Of a DNA stretch of 64,000 nucleotides, positions 30,390 through 41,659 are shown in pieces (position 1 is the first letter of the stretch; each line of letters starts with the position of its first letter). A program made the position numbers and the translations under genes. The stretch covers positions 1-64,000 of the forward strand of contig JAKCPI010001602.1 in NCBI GenBank assembly GCA_023213315.1, in the 5' to 3' direction. This stretch comes from Euborellia annulipes. Taxonomy: Eukaryota > Arthropoda > Insecta > Dermaptera > Anisolabididae. The notes beneath the pieces are model-generated. The model was not told where the DNA came from, did no database searches, and saw only the letters and a list, made by a program, of their open reading frames with translations.

Positions 30390-33300
30390 GTATGCCGTGA
30401 CTTTCACTCTCTGTTAAAAAATCACCTTCCCTTTCAATGGCACTCTACTGTGACAATTCATTTAATTTTTGTTTATAAAATATAAAAACTTATCTTCAAT
30501 ATACTCTAAATGCTGATTACAAAAATAAAAACATTTAACATATGTCATAAAAGGAGAAACATTTTCAAATTAGTTTTGCAAATTTATTAAATATTTTTCT
30601 TTTTAAAAATAGAATAAATAATAAATTCTTTCGTTAAACGTGACAAGCAAATTAAAAGCAACAACTGTAAAATAATAAAATAAAAAAGTTTTGAAAATAG
30701 TAGCCTAATTTAAGAATTTTTTTGAAACTTGTAAATCAAGGAATTTAGATTCCTGGTATGTTTTTTGTATGAAACATAATTAATATCCTAATACCATACA
30801 ATCATTTAAAATGACTCTCATAGTCCTGAATATTTGATTAAAAGTCTTTTCTAAAAAACACCGACCCTAGTTTGAATCTTCTTCGTTCTTCGCCTGATTA
30901 TTCCCGCCATCCGGGGTCGGCGGACTTTGTCATTCATTGGTTTTTGCGACTGGAAAGAAATAGAACAGCCCGGCCCGTCGCACGGTCTGACACCTGTTGA
31001 AAATATAGAAGGGAAGAGATTGACATGCAAAGAACAAAGTACTGCCAGTCCAGCTAGGGCAGCTCGTGGTCTCCATCCACCTACCCACAAGATGTGGCCC
31101 CCTGAGCATACCGACCCTAGTTTGAATAAATAATCAATTTATTTAGTGCTAATAGGGTACTTCTCTGAATACAATAAGTATTTTAAATAATTATTTTTTG
31201 TTTTTCTTCATTGCAGCCCAAGTCGTTCATAGTGAAGTAGAAGAAATTCCAAAAGAGGTTCTAAATCCCCGAGAACAATTAGAATCTGCTTCCGCTCAAT
31301 CTTCACATTTCACCAAAGGAACGCATATGATAGAAGAAGTTGAAGATTCTAAAGATAGTATCTGGCTGGTCCAAATTATTCCCGCTAATCAAAAAGATAA
31401 TCCATTATTGGATGATACTAAATGGCAATTACTTTGCAAACAACTGGCTCCATTTGGCATTAAAACTGGAATATTTTATTGTGATCATGACAGAAGGTTT
31501 GTGAGTCATCTTTTTAAATATCTATGGACATAGGCGTTTCCAGCTCAAAAAGAAGAGGGGGCAACTTTTCTAATATCCATTTTATTATTTTATTAAATGC
31601 CACAATTGTGGCAGATTAATCTCTCTGGAGATAGGAGATGGCTTCACTCGTTTTTTAAATCTTCTCACAGATTGTGTGAATTTTTCAGTTTTTTATATAT
31701 TTTTTGATTTTTATTTTTATTTCAAGTTTGGAAGGGGGAGCAGCTGCTCCCCCCTCTTGCTCCCCCTCCTGGATACGCCCATGCCTATAAAACTGAATTG
31801 TAATCATCATTCATTACTATATATAAAGCGCTAGCCATTGACTTCCTGTGTGTAATTTGTATGTGCCTGTAAGGGCACTGATTGGCCAGAGAAAAAGGAA
31901 GTGGAGTTAGAGAGGGCAATTTAAAACTTTAATTCAGAAAGGGAAATTTAAAAATGTCTAAATAGTGAGCAAGAATTCGATGCATTTCTCGCCGAAGTTG
32001 AGCAAGGGGTTCCAGGGGGCGTAACCCCCTGCCAAGTAGCTGAAGGCGGGCTTTACCACTTGCATAATAATAAATAACGATCCAAATTCTCAAAAAGAGA
32101 AGGTGAAATAGCTGATAAATAAAATATTTCAAAAAAATATATCTACAAGTATATAAACTGTACTAAATTAAACAATTATTTAAATTAAATTTCTTTTGGC
32201 CAAATTTGAGTACCTACCAAAGTTTGCCCCCCCCCTCCAAGAAAAAGTTGAAATGACGCAACTGGCCAGTTCGATATAGTCTTCTTTTAAATTGGTACAT
32301 ATAATCCAACGATACTCCGTTTTAACCCTTCCACTATACTGTACAATCGGCGCCATAAGTGCCTGATAAACTCAAGAGTGAAGTCTTGAGCTTAGTCAAC
32401 CAAACCAATATTTCTAAAAATAAAAGATATATATACTTATAAGACCACACTACCGACCGCTAATCATTTTGGTTGCCTAATCTCAAGTCTCCACTCACCA
32501 GGAAATCAGCCACTTGTGGCGTCAACTATATTATAGATATAAATATATTTAAATAGTTTATTTTTTATAGAATGTGCAAAAATAAAGGATGGAAACAACC
32601 TATGTTAATACTTGGACTTCCCAAAGGCACTAAAGCAAAGGACAAAGTAATTTTAAGGAATTTCACATCAAGTAAACCCCAAGTAAGTACTCTCATCTTC
32701 AATTAAAGATTTCAACGAGATTGTTTTTGCTATGTAAATGATTGATATGCTGTGGGGTTTGTCTGCACTGCGGCCTAAATGATCGATTGCCCACCAAGTA
32801 TCACTATCCCGGTCCCGATCCTCCCCCCCCCCCCCCCACCCTCAATTTGGATAGAAAATATATAGGTATAATATTTTTATTTTAATCATTCAAAAGTTTC
32901 TTATTAAAATAATAGTTTGAATTTGGATCTAAAATATAATGTCCCAGTCGTATTACCTCCATTATCTTTCCTTCTCTTCCCCTTCACGAGAAATTTTGGG
33001 TTCCCTTAACAAAATCCTGTGAACACCACTAATGTATAATACTATTACTCTAAAACCGGCCTGGTCTGGTCCGAGATCCCGGCCGGATACCCCGAGTTTT
33101 CGGTGAAAAATTGATTTTCATTCATTTTCTAACTCGCTCATTTTTGTTTAAGATATCTCAAGCCTATGTATAATAGTAGAATATGAGAAAGTAAAAATAG
33201 ACTGGGAAGCAAGCGAGTAAGCAAACTGGGGAACTCCTCCCCCTCCCTCTTCACCATCTTAACGAACATATCGCGCAATGTTGCACCTCACAGTTTAATT

Positions 33301-35700
33301 AAAATACAAAAAAATATAATATATGTAATAATAAAAATATTGCATGATAAATATATGTAATTTATAATACTAATGGGATAGGCCGGTTAATCCGAGGCCG
33401 GATATGAGGGGTTTTACCGTAGTTTATTTCGATCCAATATTTTCCTCAAGATAGAACATAGGACTATTAAAGCTTAATAATAATTTTTCAATTTCATTTG
33501 TATTTTTTAGCCAATTGTTGATTGGCTCCGTGAAGAAATCTCACTTCGAGTCCATTCCATAAGAGATCTTGAAGAATTAGAACGAGACTGGCTTCAATCC
33601 AAAAATATCTCTAATAAACAACGCTCAGGAGATCTCGATGTCAAAATCCTTCTTCTCTCCCATTTGATCCACCCGCCACTATTTTTGGCTGCTCTTAGTA
33701 TAAAATACACCGGCCGAGTAAAATTTGGCATGTTCACGTTGCGCCAAGAGGATTCCGAAGAAACTGCGATGGTGCGTAAAAGTCTGCGCCGAACTTTGCT
33801 CTGTGATTTACGTAGATTGCCAACCTATATCGTGCTAACGCCTCAAAGGAATATAATATACGGCCAAAGAAAAAGAGAACATTTTAATTTCGGTTCTATG
33901 CACGCCTTTTTACGCTCAGTACAACCAGAAATCAATGACGTCTTTTTCTTCAGTTTAATTTTGGTCAACATGTTTGCAAGCCTTAAAATATTTCAGGTAA
34001 GTTAATAATGAGGTATTCTCTAAGCAAAACGTTAACTTTTAACATCTGAAATCAACTTAAATCATTATAACAATTCCTTGCCTCAAAATGCTATTCTGTA
34101 ATCAAAAACTTTAACGCCAAAGCGTTATTCAGTCAATAGTGTTAAATTTAAAAATTAATGTCATGTCCAGGGACTGTCTTTAATATATTAACGCCTTATT
34201 TAATGCATAAAAATGGCGTCTTTAAAAGTAAGGTTATAATTTTGACAGCTTTGAGATAAAAGCAACATGTTAACGTCACTTTCAAAACTTGGTTTAGAGA
34301 TTAGCAAAATAGCATTGTTGTGTTGTGTGCCAGATAGGCCTACTAGATTGAAAATAACAAATCAAGTTAGTAATGCGCATGCGTGAGAGATTATCAAGGG
34401 GTGTAAAAACACCAACAATCAGAAAACATAGCTATCTTCATATGGTTCGTTAACACATGGTGCTAAAAAGTAAAATGTTAACGTCGCTGTTAATACTTGG
34501 TTTAGAGCAGGGTTCCCAACCCATGGGGCGCGGGATGATTGGAACTGGGCCACGGATGTCTAAGGAATGATAAAAATTATATACAGTATATATAGGCTAT
34601 ATACACATACTGGGCCTCAGCTTTTTTACGAAAAAAGTGGGCCGCACATCAAAAAGGTTGAAAACCGCTGGTTTAGAGAATAGCAGTTTTTAAAGCAGAT
34701 GTTATTACCTTACTTTTTAACACCCTATTTATGATGATAAATTTTAACGCCTGTTTTTAGAGAATAGACCTGAATATTCTTGTTCTTTTTATTTAATTTT
34801 TGAATTGAATTGAATTTGCTATTTCAGATCTCGATGCGCCTTTGGTGGAAACATGTGGCTATGTGTCTCTGGACTGTAGTTTTATATAATTTCTGGGCAT
34901 TTGCTCTATGGCTGCTGGTGCTATTTCTTTATCGGTTCGCGATATTTACTCTCCTAACAGAGGGAGCGCTCGTTATCCTTCGATTCGCCAGTCTCACCGA
35001 ACTTGGAGCGCTTATTCGAGCTGATTGGCAAAATCTTATGCAGCATCCTGTCATTTTGTTCTGCAGTTTCTTCCTTTATGGATTTTGCGCTACTTGGATT
35101 ATCAAAAAGCGCTACCCAATCACTTTGAGTCCATATGACGATCAAGTGCATACTTGGTGGGATCTTCTACCAGTAGACGGCTATCTTTTCGATTGTTTTT
35201 TTCGACCATACAGCATATCAAGACAACCACCTGTACCTGTCATTTGGGAAGACGGTCTTGATCTTTTGATCGAACGTCTAGCTGTGCCACATTTTTGGCT
35301 GCCGCCAATTGTTCAGTGTGAATATATTAAAGACCTCCCTGTGTGGAAATATAGAGGCGCGGATCCCGGATCTCCGGAACATTTGCAACATATGATGGAC
35401 TCAAAAGACTTTGAAATGGAGGCAAGTGATACGAGCGAAGATCCCGAGGAGAGCAGCAGTGGGTTGGAAGAAGAAGACCTCGAAGATGGAACTCCCTGGT
35501 GGATTCTCTCTACAAATGAGTGTGCTGTTTGTTTAGCAACATACCGGAATGGAGCCAGACTCTGTGGACTGCCCTGTGGCCATTGTTTCCATCAAAAATG
35601 CATAATGCCCTGGCTTCAAAGAGATAATCACCATTGTCCTATTTGCCGATGGCCAGCTTACAGAGAAAAAAGGCCGCCCCATTTATTGGAAACATCCTAG
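30155..35700 (+). CDS. RNF103: E3 ubiquitin-protein ligase RNF103 (KF-1) homologue
   Basis: Five exons, 30155-30389, 31217-31496, 32571-32682, 33511-33996 and 34828-35700, join in perfect phase (1986 nt) to predict 661 aa, close to vertebrate RNF103 (about 685). The ATG at 30155 lies just after an acceptor-like TTTTCAG, so a non-coding first exon near 29800-29880 is possible; a second Met is three residues on. Residues 4-26 are a signal-anchor helix. QIVDPLLLS, SIWLVQIIP, KYTGRVKFG and FLRSVQPEINDVFFFSLILV match RNF103 conserved blocks. Several hydrophobic helices fill roughly residues 350-470, followed by an acidic linker (EASDTSEDPEESSSGLEEED). A C3H2C3 RING-H2 spans residues 603-644 (CAVC, CGHCFH, CPIC). 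RNF103 is an ER-membrane ligase taking part in ER-associated degradation; the same role is inferred here. A candidate poly(A) signal AATAAA lies at 35766. Confidence 0.96.
30878..31109 (-). mobile_element. SINE-like retroelement with (GAA)n tail (RNF103 intron 1)
   Basis: This is the same family as 15882-16135. It is flanked by a perfect 18-bp duplication ACCGACCCTAGTTTGAAT at 30860-30877 and 31110-31127, the signature of target-primed reverse transcription. Confidence 0.88.
31217..31496 (+). CDS. RNF103: RNF103 exon 2
   Basis: The acceptor is CATTGCAG. The exon continues in phase with QVVHSEVEEIPKEV, then DSKDSIWLVQIIP and FGIKTGIFYCDHDRR, a thioredoxin-like luminal block of RNF103. It ends AG/GTTTGT, phase 2. 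The intron before it holds a SINE-like insertion at 30878-31109. Confidence 0.93.
31815..32060 (+). mobile_element. Possible Helitron-like fragment (RNF103 intron 2)
   Basis: It begins near ACTATATATAAAGCGCTAGC and contains a 3' hairpin CAGGGGG-CGTAA-CCCCCTG. The head and the GAGCAAGAATTCGATGCATT block recur at about 58225-58660. Similar CCAGGGGGGCGAAGCTAGT sequence stands at about 49424-49450. The ends are not certain. Confidence 0.45.
32571..32682 (+). CDS. RNF103: RNF103 exon 3
   Basis: This short exon follows TTTTTTATAG and encodes RMCKNKGWKQPMLILGLPKG then TKAKDKVILRNFTSSKPQ. It ends CAA/GTAAGT in phase 0. No open reading frame of note marks it; it is recognised by similarity to the C-x3-GW-x5-LI block of RNF103 and by phase. 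Confidence 0.9.
33511..33996 (+). CDS. RNF103: RNF103 exon 4
   Basis: The exon encodes PIVDWLREEISLRVHSIRDL, then ILLLSHLIHPPLFLAALSIK, YTGRVKFG and FLRSVQPEINDVFFFSLILV. It starts after TTTTTTAG and ends CAG/GTAAGT, phase 0. The last residues begin a membrane helix that continues into exon 5. Confidence 0.93.
34508..34670. mobile_element. 163-bp hAT-type miniature element (RNF103 intron 4)
   Basis: It begins CAGGGTTCCCAACCCATGG and ends GGTTGAAAACCGCTG. This is the widespread CAGNGGTTCTCAACC-type terminus. The exact duplication GTTTAGAG is at 34500-34507 and 34671-34678. It holds TGGGCC(A/G)C tracts and no open frame. Confidence 0.87.
34828..35700 (+). CDS. RNF103: RNF103 exon 5 with RING-H2
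   Basis: The exon follows TGCTATTTCAG and gives 290 residues. It holds two or three hydrophobic segments (for example LWTVVLYNFWAFALWLLVLF and LFCSFFLYGFCATWII), the WEDGLDLLIERLAVPHFWLP block, an acidic linker and the zinc-binding RING-H2 (Cys codons 35521 to 35644). The stop TAG is at 35698-35700. Confidence 0.95.
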   Translation: MSMRLWWKHVAMCLWTVVLYNFWAFALWLLVLFLYRFAIFTLLTEGALVILRFASLTELGALIRADWQNLMQHPVILFCSFFLYGFCATWIIKKRYPITLSPYDDQVHTWWDLLPVDGYLFDCFFRPYSISRQPPVPVIWEDGLDLLIERLAVPHFWLPPIVQCEYIKDLPVWKYRGADPGSPEHLQHMMDSKDFEMEASDTSEDPEESSSGLEEEDLEDGTPWWILSTNECAVCLATYRNGARLCGLPCGHCFHQKCIMPWLQRDNHHCPICRWPAYREKRPPHLLETS

Positions 35701-36524
35701 TCATGGTATTTTTATTTTTATTTTTTTTTTTTTTTAATTTTTATTTATAAAAAATAATCTGCAAAAATAAAATCAAACAAATTTCGCTCATAACATTTCA
35801 ATATTAATTTGTTCAATTAGTAAAAAATTATTTTCCGGGTACTAAAAAGTGAAATCTGATTAATATACCGTCGCTTATTAAAAGCCAGAAACGATCATTT
35901 ATTTTACTTCCGATAATTCATTTAAAAGTGTTTTTTTTTTTTATTTTGAAACAGAATATAAGTGAAATTTGGCCTCTTTTCGAAAAGGGTTCATTTAATT
36001 TTTTTGATTACCGTTCCATTTAAGTTTTGATTTATAAGGCAGCTACTTTAAAAAAAAAATTAATTTCCTATTTCGAGAGAACATTCCATTTAAAATAAAA
36101 TTTTTGCATTTCTTTTAAACAATAAAATTGTTAATATTAATTCCCTAATAAATGAAGTATCTTATCTCTTTAACTGTGATTTATTAGGTTTATATACAAC
36201 GTCTCGACATTGTTTTCTTCTCCTTTGTGATTTCTCACTGAAAAAGACGTATGAATAGTCAAATCATGTTTTTTAAAAAATGACTGAATTTTTATTCAAT
36301 TATTTCGAAACCATTTGTTTTATTATACCGAAAGAGAATTAATTGAATGAGTTTTCAGTTTCTGTTTTTTGGTTGTTCTTACCTACTCTTCTCCATTGAT
36401 TAATCACAACTATTATACATCTATAAATGACAGTTAAGGTGAAAATATATAAGATTTAAACTTTCGACCGTTGGTTCTCGTTGAAACATTTTGTAAATTA
36501 AAATTAAATATACAAATTAAACAT

Positions 36525-36696
36525 TAGGTTATTTGTTTCAAAGGTTTTATTAATTAAAAATTAACACTTGATACGTATTTCGACAATTTCTTGTCAATCA
36601 TTAGAATGTAATCACTTCTGATGATGACAAGAAATTGTCGAAATACGTATCAAGTGTTAATTTGTAATTAATAAAACCTCTGAAACAAATAACCTA
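36525..36696. repeat. Inverted repeat with hammerhead-type core
   Basis: The arms are 36525-36600 and about 36620-36696. The left arm is TAGGTTATTTGTTTCAAAGG onward and the right arm ends in TGAAACAAATAACCTA. Arms are nearly identical when inverted, with a short central AGAATGTAATCACT. Related degenerate pieces occur elsewhere in the window. Terminal repeats of Penelope-like retroelements are known to carry hammerhead ribozymes, so that origin is inferred. Confidence 0.75.
36613..36656 (+). ncRNA. Hammerhead ribozyme-like motif
   Basis: The order of elements is that of a minimal hammerhead. CACTT (36613-36617) and AAGTG (36652-36656) form helix I, and CTGATGA is the first core strand (36618-36624). 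GACAA and TTGTC close helix II over a GAAA loop (36626-36639), and GAAA (36640-36643) is the second core strand. TACGTA (36644-36649) is a self-complementary helix III, and TC (36650-36651) lies at the expected cleavage point (NUH rule). One extra T at 36625 would bulge next to the core, so activity may be lost or reduced. The very short helix III implies it would work as a dimer, as reported for Penelope-like elements. Confidence 0.6.
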
Positions 36697-39600
36697 GTGT
36701 GAAAATATACTTCATTAATTATTATAACACCCATTCTTCCCCTTTATTTGGAAAATCTTTTTTATTTTTGACATAAATAATAAATTCAAAGCTTTCTGAG
36801 GACCTCTGATTAATCTAACCCTATACATTTTTTTTATTCATTCATAATTTTTTTATACAATGCTGCCCTCGTTATACCAAGTATGTATTGTATTAGAAAT
36901 TCTTTACACATTTTTTAAGTATATTGAAATGTTAAATGTATTTCGAAATAGGAAATAAAAAAATGATCTGTTTTAAAAATTTTATTTCTGGGCCGACATT
37001 TCAACCAAAATTAAATTTAATAGCCAAGAAACAAAACAAATAGTTAGAGCATCTCATCTGCTTTAATTTACCAACCCAGTGTGTGATTTTAATGGGGTAT
37101 GAATTCTTCTAATTATTATCGTGAAGGAACGAGCCCAACATCTACAGAAAGTAGATTTTTATTGCTGTGATTAATATGGGAAATCCCTATTATAGTTATA
37201 ATAATTATTATTCCCCTTTGAAATATTTGTTGGCCAAGATTTAAAATTATTTATTAAAATCAAATGGTTAGAGAAGTTTATTTAAATAATTTTTCTTTAT
37301 TCTTTAAGTTGAAATCTTTTCTTCATTTATACTGTAATGAATATTAGCTATAAAAGTTATATAATATATAAATATTGTTTTGTATATATTTTTAAATATT
37401 CTACTTTTTTCAAGCATTTAATAATATATCTAGACCGTTCTAAAGAATTTTTTAAATTTCATTTTAATAACCAATAAATAGATTTAATATTGATTTCTAT
37501 TCATCTCGTTTAAATTTTTAGAAAACAACCTGCGTAATGAGATGAGATTTGAAAGGGGTCTTTTCCCGACTCAAGCGCCGAATATTTTTTTTTTCTTTGG
37601 TTAAAGACTAGTTGCTAGCAGCTCTTTTTGTGTTTCAAAGTAAGAACATTCTTACTTTTCAATATGATTTTTTAGTTAAGCGCAAACCAGAGTGCAAGCT
37701 CTGGGGATTACAAGCTTTGTTATGCGCCTGGACTCGGCATAATTTTGCCGCCACCACTTTGCGTTGCGCTCAGCTTAATCAGAAAAGCATTCCAAATTTA
37801 ATAAATAAAAATACTAACTATTGTCTGTGATTTTTACGATTTGTTGGCTAAGGGTGTTTATTAATATTCCGTTAAAGTAATATTTACTTACATACCAAAT
37901 GGGTCGTTTTGATAACTTACCTACCCCAACATTAAAATAGCCTCCCTATGGGGAAATACATGGTGTTTGTCCTTCAGCATTAAAATAGCTTTGTCTTTTT
38001 TTATTTATTGTTTTAGCTCCCGTTCTATTTCATTATTCTTAAAAATTGTCTTCTATGTAATCAGCTTTGGATGTTCCCAAGAAATAATCTTCTTTTTTCA
38101 CTTGGGATTTATTTATATGTTATATTTTCATCATTTGTTTGTTTATTTACTTTTTTGATTTGAAATTTCATTTCAAAATTGGGGCCCCTGTGGCCTTGGG
38201 GCCCCTAGGCATGTGCCTCCTCATATGTCATACACTTGCCACCTGAGGGCTATAATATCATATCACTATTCAAGAGTAAGTTTAATTTTCTCATTATAAT
38301 GAATATATATTCTATATATATACACAAAAAATATTAACCTTTTTATGCGGCCATCTCTTACTGAACTTCTGACCAGAACCAACACGCGGGTCTTGGGGTT
38401 CGAGGCTCTATGTTAAGGTGCATTTACACTAAAGCGAACGAATCTCGTACTAGCCACTTTATCATTATTTACTTTTACTTTAGAGCATTTTGGCATTCTA
38501 GCAAGCGAAAATCCTTGCAACCAGACAAAGTAGCGGTAAACTAACTAGGAGATGAGGAATTTTGCTCATAAAATTGAAGTAAATGAATTAGAAGGAGTAA
38601 AACGAGCATTTTTTCGCTGGGTGACAATACAGCTTTAAACGTTCGCTGAGGGGGAGGGGAGGAGGTCCTGAAAAATAGTTTAAATCTTAAACCCCCACAG
38701 GGTGTTTAATAATTGGGTGCTGAACCTTGAGAACTCTTGACAAAATAAAAATTATGACGTCCTAGCAAAAAAAAATTCAAAAAATTATTTATTAGATTAA
38801 AAATAATTTGTAACCCTAATTTAATTTTAATCCTTTATTATTTCCCCGAAACTTTTTCTTTTCTTTCCATATTGTTTTATCTTTTTCAACTCGATTAGAA
38901 GTTCGTTGAGAAATATCTTAAAATTCGTAGACTGCGTCACTAATCAGTTACGCAAGTATCTGAACATTTTTATCTCTCTAATCCGCCAACAGGAAATGGG
39001 GCGCTGAGGTATATATCGATGGATAGAGACCATCTTGCAAGACTAGAGATGATTCCCACCCACCTTACTAACAAATTTCGAATAATAATGATTTGATAAA
39101 TTTTATAAACCGGAGGATTAAGTTCTTAATAGATATAAATAAATAAGATAAAAGATACAAAAAATTATAAATTTTTTAGAACGGTCTTAATATCTTGCAT
39201 TTATCTTTATTCTTTTCACTTTTATTTCAATTTATTCCTAAATAAAAAAATAATTTTATGTTATTATTATTATAATTGAATTTATTTTAAATTGTGATCT
39301 AAGTTAAGAACATGAATTATTATATACTACGAGTTCAAAACCAAAGTTTTTCCAAAAGTATGATAATATAATACTTTAAAAAAAATTGTCTCCAGATTCC
39401 TATGTTATTTTATATTTTATATATATAAATATATATATAGTTATATATCGTTTTTTTTTTTTTTTTAATTTTTTTTATAAAAAAAATATAGCTATATTTA
39501 TATATAAGATTAATTGAATATATGAGAGAATTTATTCTCCCTAAATGCTTCTGTAATTTTCTTTTAATTTCCTCATAATTTTTTAATATATTCTATAATA

Positions 39601-40308
39601 TATATACTGTATATATTAATATATACAATTGTTATGATAAAAATGAAATATCCTTGCCATTCATTGCCATATTTTATGTAAAATATTTTAATTAATGAAA
39701 ATAAAAATATTTACATATTATATGTTTATATATTTGAATTCAGACTGACTTTTTCTAAAAATATTTATTTAATTAAACTTATGCCCATTTGCACCAAAAC
39801 ATCTTAGATCTTAAGATCGCCTTGAGCACTTCATAATCTAAAAAGCGAAATGTGGCATTTAACTATTTATAGATAGAATATATTTTTTGAAATAATCCAC
39901 AAAAACAAAATGAAATTAGTAGCTGCAGATTTAGCCATTTACCTTCTCTAGGCAGTGGACTTTTGCCGCCCCCTACCCTTCAATCACCCCAACACTGAGA
40001 AGCACCCTAACACGCCGGTGGACTTCTGATTACCTATACCTTTTCAACATCAAATACTTTTCTATTTGAAAAAAATTATAGGTATGTATATAAGCAGGTT
40101 TTTTCACAAATTTTGCCGCCCCAGGCGCGTGCCTAGTTCGCCTCTTTATAAATACGGCCCTGGGAATTAGTTATTTAGAAATTTTTGAAAAGTGAACTTA
40201 TCGCAACCAAAGGTATCCATGAAATTAACAGTATTTCAAATTCCCACCCCCTCTAAGAAACAAGAATTACCATTATTCGTGGTGAATAGAATGTTAGGCC
40301 CGCGATGC

Positions 40309-40459
40309 CAGGGCTGGGGCTGCAAAATTTTTGAGGCGAGAAAATTTTAGGCTCAAATTTAAAGAAAGATTAAAATTTTATAATCAATTTGGCTTAGTTA
40401 CAGAGACGGCGCGGGGAAATTAAATTTTGCCCCTAACAAAGCTCCTACTTCCGGCCCTG
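40309..40459. mobile_element. Probable degenerate family B element
   Basis: It starts CAGGGCTGGGGCTGC and ends CTTCCGGCCCTG, with an internal TTAAATTTTGCCCC block like the family B copies. No convincing target duplication remains. Confidence 0.5.
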
Positions 40460-41659
40460 ATTGGTGCAAACGGGAATTAGAGCCCACCTTTTCTGAAGGA
40501 GGTGGGAATTGGAGTACCCAAAGAATTTTTTTATATAGGAAAATTTACGGTGACAATGAAAAAGGGACTTTTTCTTCTCTCCTCCAATAAATAACAATGA
40601 GAAAGGAAATCACAACAGTCGGGTGGGGGGAGGGGGTGAAGTAAACAAGACTCGAGGGAGGGAAAGAAGAACCTTGTGGAACATTATGATGTGGTTTAAA
40701 AGCATAAAAATGCATTAAAGTCGTGTCTTAATGATGACTAAAAGATTTTATGTATGACTAAGCATTTAATTACTTTCACTTATCCCAATTTTAGTTAGCC
40801 GCGAATTTCAATGTAAATCTATTTTTACTAATAGATCAATTGGTTGCCAGGAGTTGAATTCAAGGCGTTTGAGTGGCTCCATCACCCCTAAACGAGTCTT
40901 TTCGACTATGGTCACTTCAACCACCAGCAAACAAAAAAACTATGATACTTACGCTAGAAAAAGTCTAGACTTCCGCGGACCCATTTATAAATAAAATAAA
41001 TATTCCTATTGATGTATTTTTTGAGATTTCGAGATATGGTTAGGGAGGTTTGAACCCCCGTATCCCCTACCTTCTGGCAGCTTCGGCCCTTCTCTATTTA
41101 ACATCGAAAAATATACTGTATACTAATGCTATTTGAAAATCGAGGGAAACTTTGAAACTGAAATTAGCAATAATTGAAATAATGAAAATTAGAAATGTCA
41201 TCGCAAGCTGTCAACCAAATTTATTTATTTAGTTATAAATTTATAATTAATTAATAATATTAGATATTAGATAGAAAAATATAAAAAATTGAAAATAATA
41301 ATCATTTCTTAAATATAATTTCATAATAAACATGGAAATCAACAACAAAATATTTGTTATCAAATTTTGATAATTAAAATTAAATTATATATTTACATAT
41401 AAATATTAATATTAAAAACAACTTAAATAATATTTTATTTTTGATTTTAATTAAAATAAACTTATATATATAAGATAGGGATTTTTTCTTTATTAAGTTT
41501 AATGTGAAGGTAGCATTGACATTTCACTTTGGTGAAACAGCAAATTCTTGAATGTGAATATAATCAACTTGTTTATGTGATGTCATTATAATTTTCCTTT
41601 TTACTTTTATTTTGCATGTCATTGATAAGAGATCATTTTTTCCCAAAGGACAATTAACG

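Larger units (their letters stand above)
35701..41659. other. Intergenic region between RNF103 and PSME4
   Basis: No recognised gene lies here. The region is AT-rich with the hammerhead-type inverted repeat (36525-36696), TA-rich runs (39415-39500, 39595-39630) and miniature-element fragments with GCCGCCCC tracts (about 39950-40160). A short higher-GC open stretch at 37680-37800 has no recognised product. Confidence 0.55.

Noticed and set aside
41612..41659. Upstream extension of the PSME4 start
   Set aside because: The frame is open upstream of 41660, but no earlier ATG exists in that frame and the ATG at 41660 has a good start context.
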